NCBI GenBank assembly: GCA_951799425.1
Contig: OX637394.1
Location: forward strand, 2,553,501 to 2,617,500
DNA: 64,000 nucleotides
From: Ilex aquifolium
Lineage: Eukaryota > Streptophyta > Magnoliopsida > Aquifoliales > Aquifoliaceae
Reading direction: 5' to 3'
A program made the translations under genes and the position numbers. Shown here in pieces: positions 56,858-64,000 of the stretch. Each line of letters opens with the position of its first letter. Within the stretch, counting starts at the first letter, position 1. The notes under the pieces are model-generated. The model made no database searches, was not told the DNA's origin, and saw nothing but the letters and a program-made list of their open reading frames with translations.

Positions 56858-57666
56858 TATCATGTGATTTTTCCCATTTCTAAACTACGACTAGTGTTGA
56901 TGGTACTGTGCTGTATTGCTTGGAGATTAGCTTCACTGACGTGTTGAGTGGAATTGCCCTGTCATTGGAGGGGTCAGATGCTAATTTTAGCAATCTTGTC
57001 TCTCACTAATAGCTCGCAAGTGGAGTATCAAATGTAAGCATGCATGCTTACTTCTACTTAACACAACTTGTGTGTTTTAAACCTGTGATGTTTTGGTCAT
57101 AATAAAATAATCTTTTTCAAATAATTTGCATAAGTAGTATCATACATTAAATTGGCGAGTTAATAATATCTGTTGTTCCAAATATAAGGGGGCAAACATT
57201 AATAATGGGTTATCTTCTAATATTTTTTTTTTTTTTTCTTGCTTAGCATTCATTCACTATTAATGAGTTAGGGGGTCTATTTAAATGAAATAGATTTCAC
57301 TTGAATATACAATTAAGGGTCCTAAAAAAAATAGAGAAAAAATATATTAAAGAGATCTCATTGTATCTGTTATAGTTTTTTATTTTTTTCTGATCAGGCA
57401 CTAATTTAAGGGAAGAGGACGACGAGATTTACACTCACGTCGTTAAAAGTCTAATAACGAAAAGGGGTGTAACTGTTAACTCTCATTCTACATAGTTTAC
57501 AGTTTGTTTTCTTTAGATGAATGAGACGACGTCGCTTGAAGAATTTCAGAAGAAACGTCGTCGTCTTGTGCACTTGGGGCCGGGCTGTGTATAGAAAACT
57601 TGACTAACACTTTTGAACCTGGCGAGGTCGTTCATTTCCCCGCTAGAGAAAACACCTGTTACTTCC

Positions 57667-59495
57667 ATGGAGTTGAAGACGAGAGCGATGGAAGGAGGAG
57701 GAATTCTTCTACAACTCTACGAACTCGAATACTCTGATCTGATGTTCTTGTCGTCAGATCAAGCTTCTTCATCTTCATTATCACCGCAAGAGATGGAACG
57801 TATGGAATCGATTACCAGAACTGTAATGGAAAACCTAGGGCCTACAGGACCTGGTATGATAGCAATCACTGGGGTCCCCAATGCATCCAATCTTCGCCGA
57901 AAGCTTCTTCCACTGGCCCGCAAGCTCGCACTTCTCAGCAATGAAGATCGTAAACGCGTTCTCAAGGTGAGGCGTTCTTTAACCTCCCCTCCCTTTGGTT
58001 GCTGAGCAAAAATGAAGAGAATAGAATACGAACAGAGAAAAGTGGTGAAATGTTTGCATTTGTTTGATATGCTTTCCGTTAAAAATTTAGAAAAAAGAAA
58101 TTAACCACTGAAAAGGAAGAGCAAATTCGTGTTTATATCAATTAAGATAATTGGGGTTTACGTTTTCAAAAGTTTATTTTTGGGAGGGAAAGATCGAATG
58201 ATTTCAAATGCTAGGTCTAAGATTATCCCTGTTTGGTTATTGATGAAATTCGTTGGATGGGGGTTGGAAAGGAATGGTACTAGACATCTTATTTTGGATG
58301 GTTGTGGTGTTATAGTTTTCAGGGTCTGTTCCCTCGTTTGCCATATTAGCTAGCACATTGAATTTTTGTTTTCAAGCTATTTTGCTGTTGACACTTGTTG
58401 TAGGAGCACAGTTTGGGGAGTGATGTTCCATTGAAGAATCTAGATAGATCTGTCTCATCCTTTGCAATGCAGTTGAAGTATGTGCAAGCAGCCAAGTGCA
58501 CCGAAGGCGAGGGAAGTCATGTAGGAGTCGACAGTCACAACACGCAGCAAGATTCTCCTGATGCTGAGAAGCTGGGAGAGATGCAGGATAGTGAATTTAG
58601 GGATCTCGGGAACACATTTAAGGAGCTAGGATTTTGCATGATTGAGGTTGGGCTTGGCCTTGCAAGAATATGTGATAGGGTTATTGGTGGCCAAGAGATA
58701 CAGCAAAGCTTGTTGGAGTCGTGCACTGCAAAAGGGCGTCTCATACATTATCATTCACCTTTGGATAACCTTATTATGAAAGAAACCACTAGAAGAAGGG
58801 GATCCACCAAAGTATGGCCAAATGGATCTACAGAAGCAGAACAGTCCATGAGGAACGTGCAATCAAATTTCAAAGAAAGTGGAAACAAATCATGCGGAAG
58901 TTGGTCTAATCTATGGCAGCAGTGGCACTATGACTATGGTATTTTCACGGTCCTGACAGCGCCAATGTTTATTCTGCCATGTCATCCACAAACAGCAAGA
59001 ACCAATGATTCACCTTGTGATCAAATATGTCCATACCCTGGTGGGAGCACATATTTGCAAATATTTGATCCCAACAAGAATAGTGTCCTCACCGCTAAGG
59101 CATCTCCTGAATGTTTCATTGTTCAGGTGGGGGAATCAGCTGATATATTGTCAAAGGGGAAGCTTCGATCGACCCTTCATTGTGTTTGCAGACCGGAAAA
59201 TCTGGAAAACTTAAGCAGGGAAACTTTTGTTGTCTTCTTGCAGCCTGCATGGAGCAAAACTCTCTCTCTCTCTGATCACCCTATTGAACACTTTCCTTCA
59301 AGCTGTCAGCATTCTGGAGTTTGGACCAAGGAAACTGAAAGTGCTGAGAAGGAACTTGGAAAAACGATAGATATACATAAAATAGTCCCACCGCTTTCAT
59401 CGCGGTTAAAGGATGGGATGACATTTGCAGAATTTTCGCGGGAAACTACAAGACAGTACTATGGTGCAAGTGGTTTTCAGTCAAACAGATCGTAA
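57667..59495 (+). CDS. 2-oxoglutarate/Fe(II)-dependent oxygenase-like protein, two exons
   Basis: Exons 57667-57966 and 58404-59495 join in phase (CTCAAG/GTGAGG to TTGTAG/GAGCAC) to 463 residues. I chose the ATG at 57667, with a good context, over upstream in-frame non-ATG codons; the ATG at 57688 is a possible alternative. The C-terminal half has the double-stranded beta-helix signature: WHYDYGIFTVLT (His275, Asp277), STLHCVCRP (His359) and SRETFVVFLQPAW (Arg372), the iron and 2-oxoglutarate ligands. The N-terminal part resembles the isopenicillin-N-synthase-like family (GPGMIAITGVPN, CMIEVGLGLARICD). The substrate is unknown and it lacks features of the gibberellin or flavonoid enzymes I know. 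The last codons lie in a local duplication. Confidence 0.87.
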
Positions 59496-59545
59496 GATCC
59501 TCTTATCTTATAAGACTGTACTATGGTGCAAGTGGTTCTTTCATC
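59452..59545 (+). repeat. Short duplication across the oxygenase stop codon
   Basis: GTACTATGGTGCAAGTGGTT occurs at 59457 and again at 59518, 61 bp later, with similar AGAC before it. The stop TAA at 59493-59495 lies between the two copies. Confidence 0.75.
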
Positions 59546-59645
59546 TTTGTTCATTTCATAAATCAATCTCCCAGCAGCATCCCTTCACATGCAATTTGAT
59601 ACTTGCAATAGTTCGCATTTGTGACTGCTGTAGCGAGGGGACCTC

Positions 59646-60195
59646 CATATTGCCCTGCGAATAAACCATCAACTTCCCAAGACTGATTGGTAATTGGTTA
59701 CAGTTTGAGGGGAATGGGCCCTTTGTCATGTTGAAGGCTGCATGTGAATAACCTGAAGGGGATTGAAGTTGTCCTGTGGGTTTACGACTCACATTAGTTG
59801 GCTCATGGTTCTAATGCCCTCTCTTGCACATTGCTGAGTTAACATTGTAAATTTAAAGATTAGATGCTTAACGTTCATAGCACTCCATTTTCTAGCGGTA
59901 TCACTCCAGTGTTCAAACAAGTGCAAGAAACCTTCACCCATATCAAATTGCATGGGAAGGGATGCTGATGGAATATCGATTTCTGCTGGTAGCCAAATCA
60001 TTTTGTGATGGTTACTATCCTCTTTGTCCATATTGCCCTGTGAAGACACGATCAACCTTCAAAGACTGATTAGTAATTGGTTACAGTTTGAGGGGAATGG
60101 GGCCCTTTGTGGAGATGAAGGCTGCATGTGAATACCGGAATTGAAGTCTCCTACTGGTTTAGGTCTAAAATTGGTTGGGTCATTGTTTTGCCATT
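59646..60195. repeat. Two direct copies of about 170 bp, offset about 382 bp
   Basis: CCATATTGCCCTG, AAGACTGATT(G/A)GTAATTGG, TTACAGTTTGAGGGGAATGG and AAGGCTGCATGTGAATA occur in the same order from 59,646 and from 60,028. They are in the intergenic or 3' untranslated region between the convergent oxygenase and LIFEGUARD genes. Confidence 0.8.
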
Positions 60196-60895
60196 TTCTG
60201 GCTGTGGAAAATGGAGAAGGTTTCTTCCACTTGTTTGGACCCTAGAGTGATGCAGCTAGATTTTTTCTGACATATTGAAGGAATAATTTCTGAAGCTCCT
60301 GCTTTAGTTGATTGGGATTTAACTATTAAAGGTAGATTCTGCACATGAGAGTTGGTGGTCTCTTCAAGATGGGATGCCCTGCAGCATCCTATGAGGAGAA
60401 TCTGATTTGTCTACCGGCAGACTTTTTAGTTATTGTGATACTGCCACAATTGAGTTATGTCCTTTCTTCAGCTAGATCAAGATCAGTCTTCATGTTCTCC
60501 TCGATGCCTCCGCCTTTACATTGCAGAAGGCCATTTGGTCTTACCAGTGAGACTTCTATGATCAGTCCCAATCACCATGTAAAAGCGTTGTGTTTCAGTC
60601 ACAAGTTTGGTTATAGTTTTGTTTGTTTGTATGTTGTATGATGGATTGGAAGACAAATCCATCCTTGCACGAGAGAGAAAGAGAGATGAATGTGCAAAAT
60701 CACTTCATTTCAAGCATATACAATTCTGGCAGCAATGTATTACTCTAAACCTGTAACACAACCGCACTTCATTTCAATTTAAGCATACAATTCTGGCATC
60801 AAGAGATCACTACTGAATGTACTCCACGATATTTCAGCAAAGTAGGGAAGGAAATAAAGTGGAAAACAGTTTAAAGAAGAATACACATGTATCTC

Positions 60896-62881
60896 TCAAG
60901 TATCAGCAGCTCGGAAAATGGTTAACAGGGAAAGGAAGAGGTTGATGATGTCCAAATACAGGGAAACAGAAGCCCAAATGTACTCATCGTATGAGTAGCG
61001 CTTGATCAGATTGTCGGTGTCATATACAATGTAACCACAGAATATTATTGCAGCCAAACACCCATAGATCATCGTCGAGATCTTTCCCATTGGAAAGAAA
61101 ATCTGCAACAAAACAAAGATAAGCACAAAACTCATATCCATTTGACATGCGAAGTCAGAGACAAACACAAAAAGAAAAACGAAAAAATCTAAATGCAAAA
61201 GGAAGAATCCTGGCACCTGAATCAAGGAAAATATCATGAGGACAATAACAGCACCAAACAGAAAGGGCCCTAGGAAGTTGAAATCATAGCCTTTCCTTGC
61301 CGCCCAGAATGTGTACAAAGTGAGACTGATGACCACCACAGCTGTAAGAATAACAGCTTCCAAGATAACCGTTCCTGTAGCCAATACAAGTTACACGGAT
61401 GCTGAAACTCAAAAAATTCCACAAATAATCAAAATAGACATACATATATCTGCTTCCAGTGAAGAACAAAACTCCACAAACAGAATCCAAAATTTTGTGA
61501 GAGGTGGCAAGTTCATTGATAACTACTACTATCATATGGTCAATATCACTGTGAAGAAAATAGCACTAATAGCACTGATCTATTCAGCTGCCCTTTGTCA
61601 TGTAAGTTGGGAATTTGTGTGTATGATTCTGTGTATGCTTTATCAAAAAAAAAATAGCACCAATTGTGCCAATATCCTAGTATACTTCACTACATTACTT
61701 CTCACAGATTTTCACACTAGTCAACTACATTCTAAACAACAACGAATACCCAATACTACGCCCCTGACAAAACTATTGTCTATCAATCGGTTGGTCTCAA
61801 ACTACATCTGATTACAGGGACGCAAAATTAAAGCATAGAACAAGAACAGAGAAGAAATAGGGAAGTCCGAAGTGAAATAGTTCCCTAAACTCTATGAAAC
61901 TACAGCAAAAACAAGAAATTCCCAATTTCACTCATCATTTTTGCTATCATTTCTCTAAAAAAATCATATTCCCACTCAAGACCACCATAGGTATACCGTA
62001 TACATACACAACATAGCTAAACATAGGGTAAATACACAAAGGATACAGTGGACTTAGTCCCAATTCCGAGCCCACACCAACAAAATAAAAGAGTAACTTG
62101 TTGAAATTCCGTTCATGAATTCTAGGGATCTCACAACTTCATCAATGTTAAGTTTGCAATTGATGTTCTCTTAAACAAGAAACTTCACCTCATGGTCGCA
62201 TTTTACTTTCCATAAATGCCCCAAAATTAGTTTTTTTTTTTCTTTATTTAATCTCTTTTGAACATGGAAGAACGCGAGATTAAGGAAATGGTTCCAAATT
62301 AGTTCAATCAACACAAAACTTAGGTCCATCTTAATCAATCACCACACACTATATGGGGTTAAAAAAAAGGAAAGAGTGAATAAAATTAGATTGCTTACCG
62401 CTGGTAAAAGCGCAAGTCAATCCAACTGCGAAAGCAAGAGTCACCGTGAAAATCCCAAGGAGGAGGAAATTCAACGGATGATGCTGATAATAGTAATGCA
62501 ACGGTATCAACACTGCATACAAACAATGTCAAACCCCAAAAATTATGAAAAATCAAAGGAAAAAATAAATAATAAAAAATTAGTGTTAAAATATTCTGAA
62601 GACAAAACGGAGAAATTGATTATGAGAATACCGATGATTGGAGTAATGATGAGAACAATGTAGAGGACTAAGCCGGCAGTGGTGGTGACGAAGAAGATTG
62701 TTATCGGAGTGACATAGACGACCATAGCACCCACAGCGATGGTGAGAACCAATTGAAGGGCCACTATGGAGTAAATCTTGCGAATGAAAGCCCACCGAAG
62801 TTCCGGACTCTCCATCATCGTCGGGTACAGCGGTTGGCTCGCCGATTCCAGGTCATTTTTCCGATTCGGTTGTAGCCACAT
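60896..62881 (-). CDS. LFG: LIFEGUARD / Bax-inhibitor-1-like membrane protein, four exons
   Basis: Small multispanning membrane proteins of the TMBIM family suppress cell death and modulate ER calcium. Exons 62881-62632, 62512-62399, 61374-61217 and 61102-60896 join in phase to 242 residues, the family's normal size. After a short cytosolic N-terminus (MWLQPNRKNDLESASQP) come ELRWAFIRKIYSIVALQLVL and about seven hydrophobic helices. The UPF0005 signature is visible: FAVGLTCAF, EAVILTAVVVISLTLYTFWA, and YIVYDTDNLIKRY with the conserved Asp residues that form the proposed pH/calcium sensor, then SLYLDIINLFLSLL. The ATG at 62881 is the first in frame. Which LFG paralogue it is cannot be fixed by eye. 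Confidence 0.92.
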
Positions 62882-62924
62882 CTTCAAGTAATTAATTAAA
62901 CAATCAAGTTAAAGTATGAACAAA

Positions 62925-62947
62925 GTTAGGGTTAGGGATAGGGTTTG
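62925..62947 (-). promoter_or_regulatory. Telo-box-like motifs upstream of the LIFEGUARD gene
   Basis: On the gene strand CAAACCCTA and two CCCTAAC copies lie about 45-65 bases upstream of the ATG. AAACCCTA telo-boxes occur near transcription starts of growth-linked plant genes. Confidence 0.4.
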
Positions 62948-63044
62948 ATTGTCGATTGATTGCAACCCAGAGACTTCGATCGAATTCACAAGGTTTTTTC
63001 GAGAAAGAGCAGAGAAAAAAAGTTCGTTTGTTTGGGAAAGGGGT

Positions 63045-63063
63045 GGGGGGGGGGGGGGGGGGG
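63045..63063. repeat. Poly-G run in the LIFEGUARD leader region
   Basis: A run of 19 G's (poly-C on the gene strand), about 165 bases upstream of the ATG. Such runs are length-unstable and prone to sequencing error. Confidence 0.85.
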
Positions 63064-63099
63064 ACTCGAGTCTGTTCTGTTGTGCGAGTACGAAGAATT

Positions 63100-63867
63100 G
63101 GATTGGATTGGATAGTTATAAGGCAGTGAGAAGGTTTTTTTTTTTTTTGGTCATAGGCGGTGAGGAGATTGGCCATTTGGTTGTTGTTTGACAATTTGAC
63201 TCCGAAGATTATTCGTGTAACCGGACACGGATATACCCGTTGAGTCCCCTACCTACTCGAACGTTCCAGCCTTCTCAGGATTGACTGACTGGGCTTTCCC
63301 TTCTTTTTGAAGGTAAAGAGACCCTACAACCTATAAAATAGGAATGTAATATCATCATTCAATAAAAATATAATAATTCAATAAATGAATCTCACATATT
63401 TTAGTAATTATCTTTGCATATCATTTAATAACCACCTTTTGTATGAAAATAACTATTAAGTGGGATTTATTTTATTCACTTATAAGTTTATCATAAGACG
63501 GTAATATTACGGAATAAAAAGGATATAGTGTCACCATTACATCCCTCCAACGAAACCATTTTTGGCCCAAGTTTAAAAAAAGAAGAAAAAAGGTATCTAT
63601 TACGTAGTATACCAAAACCTCTAATCTCAGCTCCTGTGAATGGCTTCTTTATGTTTGAAACTCTTTCAAAGGGCGACTAGATTGCTTCTTCTGCACGCAA
63701 ATTCAGGCCGATGATATTGAAAGCGAAACGAAAAATCATATATATATTTTTTTTTTTGAGAATAGAAACGAAAAATCATTAAAAAAATTCTATATAAAAT
63801 AAAATGGGAATAACAATTGGTTTTAAAACATATTAGGAAATAGTACCTGCACGGGAGATTTCTTGCA
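63100..63867. other. Intergenic, nothing firm
   Basis: Likely LIFEGUARD promoter on the left. A short frame starting ATGGCTTCTTTATG near 63,639 ends after 24 codons. No supported gene. Confidence 0.4.
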
Positions 63868-64000
63868 ATGAATACATATAACAATCCTCTAGATGATGAA
63901 CCTGAAACAATCAAAGGGTCAGAAAATGGGCCAGGTGAACACCCCGACTTATCCCCTCTGAAGCTTAAGTCAGTAAGAATTAGAGGCTTGAGCACAGTGT
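63868..64000 (+). CDS. Possible partial gene open at the right window edge
   Basis: From the ATG at 63868, the first after an in-frame TAG at 63841, the frame stays open for 44 codons to the window end. The translation is hydrophilic (PLDDEPETIKGSENG, then GEHPDLSPLKLKSVRIRG) and looks coding. No family is recognised. The opposite strand also has an open frame here with a CGTGCAG/GTACTA donor-like site, so the strand is uncertain. Confidence 0.3.
   Translation, partial: MNTYNNPLDDEPETIKGSENGPGEHPDLSPLKLKSVRIRGLSTV

Noticed and set aside
63639..63713. 24-codon frame starting ATGGCTTC
   Set aside because: Too short, ends without a usable donor site, no recognisable signal or family.

Overview
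This window is nuclear DNA from a flowering plant, most likely a woody eudicot. The evidence is split genes with GT-AG introns, plant-only protein families (NETWORKED actin-binding protein, SULTR3 sulfate transporter, plant NEK kinase, LIFEGUARD/Bax-inhibitor protein) and AT-rich intergenic DNA full of plant transposable elements. I cannot name the species. No rRNA, tRNA or CRISPR was found.

Layout. Positions 1-11.8 kb are a transposon-rich block: an LTR-type sequence interrupted by a 2.2 kb hAT-like element carrying pieces of two host genes, a solo LTR, a small orphan ORF, three Helitrons in a head-to-tail array between inverted arms, and a fourth in reverse orientation. Positions 11.8-25.1 kb hold a NET1-type gene (+) and a domesticated Harbinger-transposase gene (ALP1-like, -). 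Positions 25.3-26.9 kb hold foldback/TIR elements. Positions 27.6-33.7 kb hold a complete 12-exon SULTR3-type sulfate transporter (-). Positions 34-48.7 kb appear gene-free and contain MITEs, a hAT element, retroposed sequence and two more Helitrons. Positions 48.9-62.9 kb are a gene-dense block: a 14-coding-exon NEK kinase (+), a two-exon 2-oxoglutarate/Fe(II) oxygenase-like gene (+) and a four-exon LIFEGUARD-family gene (-). The last 133 bases may open another reading frame.

The six main genes do not form a pathway. They are ordinary independently transcribed plant genes: cytoskeleton anchoring, a transposase-derived nuclear protein, sulfate transport, a mitotic/microtubule kinase, an oxygenase and an ER cell-death suppressor. 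I reconstructed their introns by hand from splice sites and reading-frame phase, and every junction keeps the frame.

The most interesting biology is in the mobile DNA. One hAT-like element has captured the 5' part of a GHR1-like receptor-kinase gene and the N-terminal codons of a SKP1-like gene. A family of small Helitrons (eight copies here, recognised by TCTATATAATAAAG starts and a hairpin followed by CTAG at the end) carries an expandable CCACCG-rich tract. Two members abut exactly, CTAG to TC, and one sits in an intron of the NEK gene.
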